A DNA stretch of 64,000 nt from Tetraselmis striata (lineage: Eukaryota; Chlorophyta; Chlorodendrophyceae; Chlorodendrales; Chlorodendraceae), in NCBI GenBank assembly GCA_006384855.1, contig VCJN01001017.1, forward strand, positions 40,463 through 104,462, read 5' to 3'. Both the position numbers and the translations under genes were made by a program. Of this stretch, positions 22,507-35,515 are shown piece after piece. The notes below the pieces were generated by a model. The model saw only the letters and a program-made list of their open reading frames with translations. It had not been told where the DNA came from and searched no databases. How positions within the stretch are numbered: the first letter of the stretch is position 1; each line of letters begins with the position of its first letter.

Positions 22507-23580
22507 CCCATGAGTAAAACTCGCAAATCTACCGGGCGGGGGCGGCTAGCCGATGCGCGCAGTCGCGTGCAAATAGCACTGAGCAGTTCATTTAGGCGCG
22601 GGCAAGACTATGCGCCATTTTTTTGCTACTCGTCGTATGCCCGCGGGTGTAGCACGCGGTTTTGGTACGGTGGTTGCGAGGGCCGAGACGAGCAAGCTTG
22701 GGGGCGCCCTCCAGTGACGCAATCGCGCGCACTCAAGCACTTCTTGAGACCGCGGAGTAATACCCGCATATCTACCGGGCGAGTCGGCTTGACGATGCGC
22801 AGTCGGGCGCAAATAATGCTAGAAATATTGTTCATGTGTTGACGATATTGTGCGACAGATTGTCGCTACTCGTCGTAAGGCGCGCGGCGGGAGTAGCTTG
22901 CAGCGGTCGTACGGCGTCATCGACGCTGCAGCGGCGAGCAATAAGCATGCGCGAGATCTCCCGCGGCGCAATCGCGCGCACTCAAGCACTTTGCTACCAC
23001 GGAGTAATACCCGCATAACTATCGGGCGGGGCGGTTAGCCGATGCGCAGTCGGGCGCAAGTAGCTCCGAACAAATTACTTGTGTGCGGACGAGATTGTGC
23101 CCGTGATTTTAGCTACTCGAAAGGCGGTGGGCGTAGTATGCAGCGGTCGTACGCCGGCAGCGACGCTGCGGCGGCGGGCAAGCCTGCGCGAGATCTCCCG
23201 CGGCGCAATCGCGCGCACTCAAGCACTTGCTATCACAAAGTAACACCCGCATATCTATCGGGCGGGGCGGCTAGCCGATGCGCAGTCGGGCGCAAGTAGC
23301 GCTGAACATATTGCTCGCGTGCGGACGACATTGTGCGCGATATTATTGGCGCTACTCGTTTGGCGGTGGGTCTAGTATGCAGCGGTACTATACGGCGTCA
23401 TCGACGTCGCTGCGGCGGCGGGCACGCATGTGCGGCCGCCTACCCGTGGCGCAATCGCGCGCACTCAAGCGCTTGTTGAACCCGCGGGGTAATACTCGCA
23501 TATCTACCAAGCGGGGAGCTAGCCGATGAGCAGTCGTGTAAACGAAGTGTTGAGCATATCTTAAGGTGTGGGCGAAATTG
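22507..23580 (+). repeat. Tandem satellite, ~240-bp monomer
   Basis: Four to five copies. The landmark GATGCGCAGTCGGGCGCAA recurs at about 22552, 22796, 23041 and 23278, with a decayed copy at 23527 (spacings 244, 245, 237, 249). Each unit also carries ATGCAGCGGTCGTACGGC-like sequence and a GCGCAATCGCGCGCACTCAA block. It is unrelated to the ~182-bp satellite that begins immediately after. Confidence 0.8.
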
Positions 23581-24385
23581 TGTGCCAAATTCTCGCTCCT
23601 TGTCGTATGCATGGGGGTTGATGTTGCTTGCGGCTGTAGTTCGATGGCTTCGCGGGCGGTGGCGGGAACGTGCGGGTGAGTACTTGGTGCATTTCCGCGA
23701 GTCGGCCAATAGTTCGTATAGTGCCCATACATATGTGCCACAACAACGGCACGTGCCGCTATAGTAGAGTCGTCTCAAAGCGCCTAAAGGGGGCGCGCAA
23801 ATGCACGAGCATGTATTGGACGAGGCACACACGTTCCAAACTGCCACATCTAGTCCGGTGATTGCTTGGTTCCTTTCCGCGGGTGGACCCATAAACCTTA
23901 ACCATAAACCTTAGCGCCCATGCCTACGTGCCACAACAACGGCATGCCCGCTATATCGGAGCCGTCACAAAGCGCCTCAAGGGGCCGCGCATATGGAGAA
24001 GCATGTAGCGGACGGGGCACACACGTTGCAACATCCCGCACCACGTCCTAGTGGATACTTGGCACAGTTTTGAGGGTGGACCCACAAACCGTATAGCTCC
24101 GAAACCAATATAATTATGCCAAACCGCGGCGCACGCTATATCGGAGCCGTCACAAGTGTCTCTAGGGACCGCGCATATGGACAAGCATGTGTCGGATGCG
24201 AGGCACTCACGCTCCAAGATGCCGCACCTCGTCCGGGTGAGTACTTCGTGCATTTCCACGGATGGGCTCATAAACCGTATAATACCGCCCATACCTATGT
24301 GCCACAACAACGGCACGCGCTATACCAGAGCCGTCACAAAAGCGCCTATAGGGGCTGCGCTCATGGAAAAGCATGTATGGCACGA

Positions 24386-24830
24386 GTTCATGGGTCTCGC
24401 TGTTGTATGCCGTAGTCACTATCTAAAGGCTGACCTTTTGTGTATGCCAAGTAGCTTGGCGAGTCTGAAGTGTCTCGCATGGGGCGGACAACGGAGACCA
24501 ATAGGGCCATCGACAACGGGCGCGGCGATGGCATCGCCAACCTGAAGCGCTTTCGCCAAGATATGTGAGCATCTTTGCGATGAAATCGCTTGATGTGTAG
24601 CAATCTACACGTGCTGGTGTGCAGGTTGTCGGCTCAGGAGAAGGCTCGTGGCTGCACCGCGCGTGCTGAGGTGGAGATGTTCCTCGAGAGGGGGGTGAGC
24701 TCCCCCCCCCCCCCTCCCCCTTCCACACCCCATGTGCTTCAAACGATGCATCTTATGTACCCATCCAGCATCTCATATCATCCTTCTATATTGTCTGTGT
24801 TTAGGTTAGCTTCTTCCGGCTTCCGGAGCT
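24386..24830. other. Unidentified insertion in satellite
   Basis: About 445 bp of non-satellite DNA with a C13 run (24702-24714). About 120 bp of satellite just before it (24266-24385) is repeated almost exactly after it (24831-24950), too long for a transposon target duplication. Confidence 0.55.
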
Positions 24831-26760
24831 CATAAACCGTATAATACCGCCCATACCTATGTGCCACAACAACGGCACGCGCTATACCAGAGCCGTCAAC
24901 AAAGCGCCTATAGGGGCTGCGCTCATGGAAAAGCATGTATGGGACGAGGCATGCACGCTCCCAACATGCTGCACCTCGTCCGGGTGATTGCTTGGTGCAG
25001 TTCCGTGGGAGGCCCCGTGAACCGCCTAGCTCCGGAGCCAATATGCCAAACCGCGGCGAGCGCGCTATACCTGAGCCGTCATAAAACGCCTCAAGGAGCC
25101 GCACATACGGGCAGAGATGTGTGGGAAGACGCAAACACACTGCAACATGCCGCAAGTCGTTTGGATGAGTGCTTGGTGGAGTTCCGCCAGTGGGGCCATA
25201 AACCGTAAAGCGCCCATGCCTACGTACTACAACAGCGGCAGCGGCGGCGCCCATGCGTAGTACTACAACAACGGCAAGCCCGCTGTGTCGGGCCGTCACA
25301 AAGCGCCTCAAGGGACCGCGCATATGGAGAAGCATGTAGCGGACGGGGCACACACGTTTCAACATCCCGCACCACGTCCGAGTGGGTGCTTGGCACAGTT
25401 TCGCGGGTGGACCTATAAACCACATAGCTTCAAAATCAATAATATGCCGACAAACCACGGGTCACGCTATACCGGAGCCGTCACAAGTGTCTCAAGGGGC
25501 CGCGCATATGGACAAGCATGTGACGGACGCGAGGCACACACGCTCCAAGATGCCGCACCTCGTCCGGGTGAGTACTTGGTGCAATTCCACGGATGGACTC
25601 AGAAATCATGGAATAGCGCCCATACCTATGTGCCACAACAACGGCACGCTTTATACCGGCGCCTACAGGGGCTGCGCATATTAAAACGCATGTATGTGAC
25701 GAGGCACGCACGCTCCACCATGCCACACCCCGTCCGGGTGGTTGCTTGGTGCAGTTCCGTGGGTGGCCCCGTAAACCGTCTAGCTCCGAAACCAATATGT
25801 CAAACCGCGGCGCGCGCTTTAACGAATAAGTCATCATAAAACGCCTAAAGGGGCCGCGCAAATGCACGAGCATATATTGGATGAGGCACACGCGCTCCAA
25901 ACTGCCGTACTTAGTCCGGGTGAGTGTTTGGTTCATTTCCGCGGGTGGGCTTATAAACCGTGTAGCGCCCATACACATATGCCACAACACCGGCACGCGC
26001 TATACATGAGTGGAAACAAGCGCCTCAAGGGGACGCGCCTATGGACAAGTATGTATTTCCCGAGGCAGCATCCGGACACACCTCGTTCGGGGGAGTTCTT
26101 GTTTCACGTCTATCTGCGGGTGGGCGCATGAACCGTATATAAGAGCGCCCATACCTATATATGTGCCTCAACAACGGCACGCGCTATACCAGAGCCGCCA
26201 CAAAGCGCTTACATGGGCTGCGCTCATGGAAAAAGCGTGTATGGGACGAGGCATGCGCGCTCCAACATGCCGCACCTCGTTCGGGTGATCGCTCGGTACA
26301 ATTCTGTGGGTGGTCTCATAACAAACTGTACAGCTCCGAAACCAATATGCCAAATCGCAGCGCGCTATACCGGAGCCGTCACAACGCGCCTCAAGGGGCC
26401 GCGCAGACGGACAAGCATATGTGTGGGAAGACGCAAACACGCTGCAACATGCCGCAGGTCGTTTGGATGAGTGCTTGGTGGAGTTCCACCAGTGGGGCCA
26501 TAAACCGTATAGCGCCAGCCATGCCTACGTGCCACAACAACGACATGCCCGCTAGACCGGAGCCGTCATAAGGCGCCTCAAGGGGCCGCACATATGGAGA
26601 AGCATGTAGCGGACGGGGCACACACGATCTAGCATCCCGCACCACGTCCTAGTGGGTGCTTGGCGCAGTTTTGAGGGTGGACCTATAAACCGTATAGCTC
26701 CAAAACCAGTATGCCAAACCGAGGCGCACTATATGCACTAGGTTTTATGTATATACCGCA

Positions 26761-29751
26761 GCCGTGACAAGTGTTTTGAGGGGCCGCGCATATGGACACG
26801 CATGTATCGGACGAGGCACACACGCTCCAAGATGCCGCACCTCGTCCGGGGGAGGTTTTGGTGCATTTCCGCGGATGGACTCATAAATCATGGAATAGCG
26901 CCCATACATATGTGCCACAACAACGGCACGCGCTATACCGGAGCCGTCACAAAGCGCCTATAGGGGCTGCGCTCGTGGAAAAGCATGTATGGGACGAGGC
27001 ATGCGCGCTCCAACATGCTGCACCTCGTCCCGGCGATAATGTTCGGTACAGTTCCGTGGGTGGCCCCGTGAACCGTCTAGCTCCGAAACCAATATGCCAA
27101 ACCGCGGCGCGCGCTATACCGGAGCCGTCGTAAAGTGCCTCAAGGGACCGCGCATATGGACAAGCATGTGTGGGGAGACACAAACACACTGCAACATGCC
27201 GCAGGTCGTTTGGATGAGTGCTTGGTGGAGTTCCGCCAGTGGGGCCATAAACCGTATAGCGCCCATGCCTACGTGCGTGCCACAACAACGGCACGCCCGC
27301 TAAATCGGAGCCGTTGAAAAGCGCCTCAAGGGGCCGCACATATGGAGAAGCATGTAGCGGACGGGGCACACACGATCTAGCATCCCGCACCCCATCCGAG
27401 CGGGTGCTTGGCACAGTTTTTAGGTGGACCTATAAACCATATAGCTCCGAAACCAATATGCCAAACCGAGGCGCACTATATGCACTAGGTTTTATGTATA
27501 TACCGCAGCCGTCACAAGTGTCTCAAGGGGCCGCGCATATGGACACGCATGTATCAGACGAGGCACACACGCTCCAAGATGCCGCACCTCGTCCGGGGGA
27601 GGTTTTGGTGCATTTCCACGGATGGACTCATAAATCATGGAATAGCGCCCATACATATGTGCCACAACAACGGCACGCGCTATACCAGAGCCGTCACAAA
27701 GCGCCTATAGGGGCTGCGCTCGTGGAAAAGCATGTATGGGACGAGGCATGCGCGCTCCAACATGCTGCACCTCGTCCCGGCGATAATGTTCGGTACAGTT
27801 CCGTGGGTGGCCCCGTGAACCGTCTAGCTCCGAAACCAATATGCCAAACCGCGGCGCGCGCTATACCGGAGCCGTCGTAAAGCGCCTCAAGGAACCGCGC
27901 ATATGGACAAGCATGTGTGGGGAGACACAAACACACTGCAACATGCCGCAGGTCGTTTGGATGAGTGCTTGGTGGAGTTCCGCCAGTGGGGCCATAAACC
28001 GTATAGCGCCCATGCCTACGTGCCACAACAACGGCACGCCCGCTAAATCGGAGCCGTCATAAGGCGCATCAAGGGGCCGCACATATGGAGAAGCATGTAG
28101 CGGACGGGGCACACACGATCTAGCATCCCGCACCACATCCGAGTGGGTGCTTGGCACAGTTTTGAGGGTGGACCTATAAACCATATAGCTCCGAAACCAA
28201 TATGCCAAACCGAGGCGCACTATATGCACTAGGTTTTATGTATATACCGCAGCCGTCACAAGTGTCTTAAGGGGCCGCGCATATGGACACGCATGTATCA
28301 GACGAGGCACACACGCTCCAAGATGCCGCACCTCGTCCGGGGGAGGTTTTGGTGCATTTCCGCGGATGGACTCATAAATCATGGAATAGCGCCCATACAT
28401 ATGTGCCACAACAACGGCACGCGCTATACCGGAGCCGTCACAAAGCGCCTATAGGGGCTGCGCTCGTGGAAAAGCATGTATGGGACGAGGCATGCGCGCT
28501 CCAACATGCTGCACCTCGTCCCGGCGATAATGTTCGGTACAGTTCCGTGGGTGGCCCCGTGAACCGTCTAGCTCCGAAACCAATATGCCAAACCGCGGCG
28601 CGCGCTATACCGGAGCCGTCGTAAAGTGCCTCAAGGAACCGCGCATATAGACAAGCATGTGTGGGGAGACACAAACACACTGCAACATGCCGCAGGTCGT
28701 TTGGATGAGTGCTTGGTGGAGTTCCGCCAGTGGGGCCATAAACCGTATAGCGCCCATGCCTACGTGCCACAACAACGGCACGCCCGCTAAATCGGAGCCG
28801 TTGAAAAGCGCATCAAGGGGCCGCACATATGGAGAAGCATGTAGCGGACGGGGCACACACGATCTAGCATCCCGCACCACGTCCGAGTGGGTGCTTGGCG
28901 CAGTTTTGAGGGTGGACCTATAAACCGTATAGCTCCAAAACCAGTATGCCAAACCGAGGCGCACTATATGCACTAGGTTTTATGTATATACCGCAGCCGT
29001 CACAAGTGTCTTAAGGGGCCGCGCATATGGACACGCATGTATCAGACGAGGCACACACGCTCCAAGATGCCGCACCTCGTCCGGGGGAGGTTTTGGTGCA
29101 TTTCCGCGGATGGACTCATAAATCATGGAATAGCGCCCATACATATGTGCCACAACAACGGCACGCGCTATACCGGAGCCGTCACAAAGCGCCTATAGGG
29201 GCTGCGCTCGTGGAAAAGCATGTATGGGACGAGGCATGCGCGCTCCAACATGCTGCACCTCGTCCCGGCGATAATGTTCGGTACAGTTCCGTGGGTGGCC
29301 CCGTGAACCGTCTAGCTCCGAAACCAATATGCCAAACCGCGGCGCGCGCTATACCGGAGCCGTCGTAAAGTGCCTCAAGGAACCGCGCATATGGACAAGC
29401 ATGTGTGGGAAGACACAAACACACTGCAACATGCATGCCGCAGGTCGTTTGGATTAGTGCTTGGTGGAGTTCCGCCAGTGGGGCCATAAACCGTATAGCG
29501 CCCATGCCTACGTGCGTGCCACAACAACGGCACGCCCGCTAAATCGGAGCCGTTGAAAAGCGCCTCAAGGGGCCGCGTATATGGAGAAGCATGTAGCGGA
29601 CGGGGCACACACGTTGCAGCATCCCGCACCACGTCCGAGTGGGTGCTTGGCACAGTTTTGAGGGTGGACCAATAAACCGTATAGCTCCGAAACCAATATG
29701 CCAAACCGCGGCGGACTCTATGCACCAGACTCTATAAATACATATACCGGG
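26761..29751 (+). repeat. Higher-order repeat: four units of ~744 bp
   Basis: Each unit holds four satellite monomers (182, 181, 182 and 199 bp in the third unit, tails A-B-A-B). Unit starts at GCCGT lie at 26761, 27508, 28252, 28996 and 29752, so periods are 747, 744, 744 and 756. The units are nearly identical to one another, while the four monomers within a unit differ clearly. This is the hallmark of recent homogenisation at the level of the four-monomer unit. Confidence 0.88.
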
Positions 29752-29942
29752 GCCGTCACAAGTGTCTTAAGGGGCCGCGCATATGGACAAGCATGTATTG
29801 GACGAGGCACACCCGCTCCACGATGCCGCACCTCGTCCGGGTGAGTGCTTATTGCTAGTGCATTTCCGCGGATGGGCTCATAAACCGTATAATAGCGCCC
29901 ATACCTATGTGCCACAACAACGGCACGCGCTATACTGGCGCC

Positions 29943-31963
29943 GGACTTTTCACTTTCCTGCCGGCCCTTAACACCGGGCGAAGTACGGCGTATGTAGTAA
30001 ATCCTGGCGAGCTGGCGCGGCTCTACTGGTAGTGATGATATTGTACTCTTGTGAAGCGGTGGACAGCCCGACGACTGGACGACCCACCGCCAGGCCAAGT
30101 GCCGGCCAGCGCCCACGGAGTCGTGAAGAGCAGGCTCCCCCGGAGACCATCACTACAGCCACCATGGACATCAACATATCCGAGGAGCAACAGAAGGCCG
30201 CGGTCGGTGCTACTCTCGATGCGCCGCGCCGTGGCATGACCCAACCCCCCAAGATCTGAACAGCCATCGCTGCAAAAAAAAATCGCAGGCACCCGACTTC
30301 CACCTATTGCCCGTCCCAGGCCAGCTGCCCGCCAAGCGCCCACAGTGGCCGTGAAGAGCAGGCTCCACAGGAGACCATCAGTACAACCAACATGGACATC
30401 AACATACCCGAGGAGCAACAGGAGGCCGCGGTCGGCGCCACTATCTATGCGCCGCGCAGCGGCAAAGCCCAACCCCCAAGATCCCAACAACCATTGCCGC
30501 GGAAAAAGTCACATGCACCCGACTCCCACCTGCTGTCCGCCGCCTCGTCCGCGTTTTGAGCCGCCAGTCCCGCCAGCCCCCAATCGATCTTCCCCCTGGT
30601 ACCGAATGTGCCACACAAGTCGCCCTGCTATTCAACGATCTGGTGACCCGCAACCGTGCGACGGGGGTGGACCTGCGCCACAGCCGTATGTTTCTGAACC
30701 CGATCCGTACTCTCGGCTCCAAGCTCGGGATATACACATCAACTCACGACGTCCGGGCGGTGACCCGACGCGCCCCTATGCCGGCTGCCGCCGCTCCGGC
30801 ATGGGTGAGCAGAGCTGGACTCACCACTAACACGGGATCCGACGCGAAACTCGTCGGAACCAGTACCATGCACCTACATGGGCGGGAGAGGATAGCGACT
30901 ATTCACTAACCGGCGCCGACTATAGCGGACTAGTCGGCGATGTACCACGGCCAGCTCCCCCGGGAGCTCCCGCCACCACCAACTAGCCAGCTACAAGCGG
31001 CCCATCCCCCGCCCGCGGCAGCCCCTCAAGACACGGAGATGGACGGCGACGACCCGCCACCGGAAGTCGGTCAGTCGGCGACAAGCGCCGATCCAGCCCC
31101 GCACCCCGAGCCGGCTCCACCGGCCGCAGCCCAAGCCCCCGCCGCGACAGGAGAGGCATCGGAGACCACCGCCCCCTCGAGCATACCTCCACAACCAACA
31201 CACTAGTCCATGCGTCCCGCCTGGCCTAGCTCGCGGCAGAGGCCCACCGCCTCCGTCGCCCCCCGCCCGCGCCGGACGACCCCCTTGCAGCCGCAGGTGG
31301 GCCGTCTGCGGATACTCTCCGCCGGCAAGGCACCCAACCCCAAGCCGGACGCACGCCCGCGACTATCAGCGTCTCAACCCTAGAACTACGGACGTTATTT
31401 TTTAGCCGATACGCCAGGAATGCATGTTTTCGAATTTACCAACACTTTTCCCCGCAAGTATAACAGACAGTGTATCTCCCGATCCGCGGGCTTGGTACTG
31501 GCACCAGACGATGAAATCATCATGCCATTAAACGCAGTGAACTGTGATTAAAAAATATTAGAGATGGAGGCCATTGTAGCCCCCACCCCACCAAGCTAGC
31601 CGGCTCAGCGGCACATAAATGCTGAGCACCATTCAGCTATTCCAATTAGCTCCCCTCCCCATCACACCTCAGTAGTAGCCGCAGGCGTGACGCCTCTGGC
31701 TGCCTTCGCGTGCATGCTAAGCTCTGGATGGGATGGGTCTGACCTATATTAGGTATGTAGGGACAGCAGGGGGGCGCTGCTGTCTTAGCTACAACCCACT
31801 TGACGGAGGAGGGGCTAGGAAACATAGGAGGATGGCCGATAGCTTGAGCTGTGATAACACTTCGTGTTCCCCACTGTAGTTAGAGATAGCGGGTCCTAAG
31901 AACAACTCAGTCTCAGCGAGTGGATGCAACAGACTAGAAGTCGTAATCAATTTCGATTTCAAG
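29943..31963 (+). mobile_element. 2-kb retroelement with ORF1-like region only, copy 1
   Basis: Inserted in the satellite and flanked by the 10-bp direct repeat TACTGGCGCC (29933-29942 and 31964-31973). Its 3' third is homologous to the element at 47845-49895 (GTTAGAGAT..GC.GG.CC..AGAACAAC.. near the end). The tail is degenerate CAATTTC repeats, as in LINEs or SINEs with microsatellite tails. The coding part is proline-rich with broken frames. An internal tandem duplication (30098-30300 and 30329-30530) repeats a domain containing MDINI.EEQQ.AAVGAT. No RT, endonuclease or protease motif is visible, so this is probably a non-autonomous derivative. Confidence 0.55.
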
Positions 31964-34390
31964 TACTGGCGCCGTCACAAAGCGCCTACAGGGGCTGCGC
32001 TCATGGAAACGTATGTCTGGGACGAGGCATGCACGCTCCAAGATGCCGCAACTCGTCCGGGTGGTTGCTTGGTGCAGTTCCGCGGGTGACCCCGTAAACC
32101 GTCTAGCTCCGAAACCAATATGCCAAACCGCGGCACACGCTATAACCTGAGTCGACTCAAGGGGGCGCGCCTATGGACAAGTATGTATTTCACGAGGCAT
32201 CATCCGGACGCACCTCGTCCGGGTGAGTGCTTGGTGCATTTCTGCAGGTGGGCGCATAAACTGTATTTAAGAGCGCCCATACCTATGTGCCACAACAACG
32301 GCACGCGCTATACCGGATCCGTCACAAAGCGCCTCAAGGGGCCGCGCAGACGGACAAGCATGTGTGGGACGAGGCATGCACACTCCAACATGCCGCACCT
32401 CGTCCGGGTGGTTGCTCGGTACAGTTCCGTGGGTGGACTCATACTAAATTGTACAGCTCCGAAACCAATATGCCAAACCGCGGCGCGCTATACCGGAGCC
32501 GTCACAAAGCGCCTCAAGGGACCGCGCATATGGACAATCATGTGTGGGAAGACGCAAACACGCTACACGATGCCGCAGGTCGTTTGGATGAGTGCTTGGT
32601 GGAGTAGTTCCGCCCGTGGGCCCATAAACCGTATAGCGCCCATGCCTACGTGCCACAACAACGGCACGCCCGCTATATATATGTCGCGCCGCCACAAAGC
32701 GCCTCAAGGGGCCGCGTATATGGAGAAGCATGTAGCGGACGCATGTAGCGGACGGGGCACACACGTTCCAACATTCCGCACCACGTCCGAGTGGGTGCGT
32801 GGCACAGTTTTAAGGGTGGACCCACAAACCGTTTAGCTCCGAAACCAATATATGCCAAACCGCGGCGCACGCTATACCGGTGCCGTCACAAGTGTCTCCA
32901 TCCATGGGCCGCGCATATGGACAAGCATGTATCGGACGAGGCATACACGCTCCAAGATGCCGCACCTCGTCCGGGTGAGTGCTTGCTTGGTTCATTTCCA
33001 CGGATGTGCTCATAAACCGTATGATAGCGCCCATACCTATGTGCCACAACAATAACGGCACGCTCTATACCGGAGCCGTCACAAAGCGCCTATAGGGGCT
33101 GCGCTCATGGAAAAGTATGCATGGGACGAGGCATACACGCTCCACCATGCTGCACCTCGTCCGGGTGGTTGCTTGGTACAGTTCCGTGGGTGGCCCCGTG
33201 AACCGTCTAGCTCCGAAACCAATATGCCAAACCGCGGCGCGCGCTATACCAGAGCCGTCATAAAGTGCCTCAAGGAACCGCGCATATGGACAAGCATGTG
33301 TGGGGAGACGCAAACACACTGCAACATGCCGCAGGTCGTTTGGATGAGTGCTTGGTGGAGTTCCGCCAGTGGGGCCAGAAACCGTATAGCGCCCAAACCT
33401 ACGTGCTACAACAAGGCATGCCCACTATATCCGAGCCGTTGAAAAGCGCCTCAAGGGGCCGCGTATATGGAGAAGCATGCAGCGGACGGAGCACCCACGT
33501 TCCAGCATCCCGCATCACGTCCGAGTGGGTGCTTGGCACAGTTTTGAGGGTGGACCAATAAATAACCGTATAGCTCCGAAACCAGTATGCCAACCCGCGG
33601 CGCACGCTATACCGGAGCCGTCACAAGTGTCTCAAGGGACCGCGCATATGGACAAGCATGTATCGGACGAGGCATACACGCTCCAATATAACGCACCTCG
33701 TCCGGGTGAGTGCTTGGTGCATTTCCGCGGATGGGCTAATAAACCTTATACTAGCGCCCATACTACCTATGTGCCACAAGAACGGCACGCGCTACACCGG
33801 AGCCGTCACAAAGCGCCTATAGGGACTGCGCATATGAACAAGCATGTATGGGACGAGGCACGCACGGTCCACCATGCCTCACCTCGTCTGGGTGATTGCT
33901 TGGTACAGTTCCGTGGGTGGCCCCGTAAACCGTATCCCTTTGCGAAACCAGGAATATGTCAAACCACGCGCGGCGCGCGCTATACCGGAGCCGCCGGAAA
34001 GCGCCTCAAGGGGCCGCGCATATGGACAAAGATATGTGGGAAGATGCAAACACGCCAAAAGCTGTCGCAAGTCATTTGGATGAGTGCTTGGTGCATTTCC
34101 GCGGGTGGACCGAGTAACTATATATAGCGCCCATACCTATGGGCCGCGCATATGGAGAAGCATGAAGCGGACGAGGCCACCGCGTTCCAACTTGCCGCAC
34201 CACGTCCGAGTGTGTGCTGGGTGCAGTTTTGCGGGTGGACCCATTAACAGTAAATCACCGAAACCGTATGCCAAACCGCGGCGCGCGCTATACCGGAGCC
34301 GTCACAAGCGCCCAAGGGGCCGCCATGCAATCTGGAAAAAATGTATCGGACAAGGGATACAAGTTGCAACATGCCGCACCAACATGCCCC

Positions 34391-34503
34391 GACCCGCGAA
34401 ACCGGACAAACCGCTCACCAAGACGAGGTGCGGAATTCAATTTCAATTTCAATTCCAATTCCGCACCTCATCTTGGTGAGTGCTTGGTCCGGTTTCGCGG
34501 GTC
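34391..34503. repeat. Fold-back of satellite around an AATTTC microsatellite
   Basis: Arms of about 47 nt (34391-34437 and 34457-34503) are inverted copies of the same satellite segment with few mismatches. Between them lies CAATTTCAATTTCAATTCC. The loop sequence matches the tail of the 2-kb ORF1-type element. Confidence 0.75.
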
Positions 34504-34734
34504 GACCAATAAATGTATAGCGCCCATACATATCTATGAGCCACAAGAACCGTATGCGCTATACCGGAGTCATCGTAAAGCGTCTCAATGGGGCGCGCAT
34601 ATGGAGAAGCATCTATGGGACGAGGCAAACATGCTCCAAGATGCCGCTCCTGGCTCAGGTGAGTGATTGGTGCAGTCCCGCGGGTGGACCTTAAATCCGG
34701 ATAGCGCGCATACGAACCTATAAGGGCCGAAGGA

Positions 34735-35515
34735 TAGATGATGCTAGCGGAGCGCCTAACGCAGCGAATACTGCGATATGTTTGGCTGAGAATTTTGCGC
34801 TCTCCGCTTAATCGATCAGCGAATATACCTGAGAGGATAGAAGACGCTCGTGTGACTCACTGTCACGCGTCACGCGGGCCGGTGGTTCCGTGCTGCAGCG
34901 CCCCGGTCAACAGCGGCAATGCGAGCCGTATCCGCCCCCGATTGGCCACTGCCCACTGCCACCTGACCCACCCCCGTCCCCCGCCGCCGCTACCCGTTAC
35001 CCGTTGATACAGGGTAGTCACTATGTCCTCTCGTGGCACAAGGTATGGTAGTTCCGCTCGCGCTTAGCGGCACCAACGGCGGTCGGCCGAGAAGGGTACC
35101 CGCGCCTCCGGTTATTCCCTAGACGCCGATCCTCGCCGCATGTCCTCTCAGTTAACCGCCGCCTCGACGCAGCATACGACCCGGCGAAACCGAGGCGCGC
35201 TGCGGGGTAACTACGGGTGGGGTCATGCTGCCCGACAATGGCGGCGGTGGCTGTGGATCTTGCGCATTGTGCGACGCAAAGCCGCGCCGCGGGTCATACA
35301 TGCGTTACACGCAACGGTTTTTTGGTGTTTTTTTAATTTCGAATTTTCCCCCAAAAAGTATTCGTTGCGGTTTGTGACGAGTATTCCGGAATACTCGTCA
35401 CGCCGGAAAGTGACGCTGCGGTGACGCCTCGATCTACGTGCGTGGCACGTTCTGGTGCGAGTATTTAGCGTTACGCGTTACGCAAGCGTCTTCTATCCTT
35501 CGACTCCGATATGTG
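34735..35515. other. Non-satellite insertion with perfect palindrome
   Basis: About 780 bp without satellite similarity or a supported gene. Contains the 28-bp perfect palindrome 35374-35401 (arm GTGACGAGTATTCC). Confidence 0.5.

Noticed and set aside
25285..25839. Long open frames (100-240 codons) on both strands of the satellite
   Set aside because: They repeat with the monomer, appear on both strands and in shifted frames, and have no codon bias. They follow from a GC-rich unit whose length is near a multiple of three.
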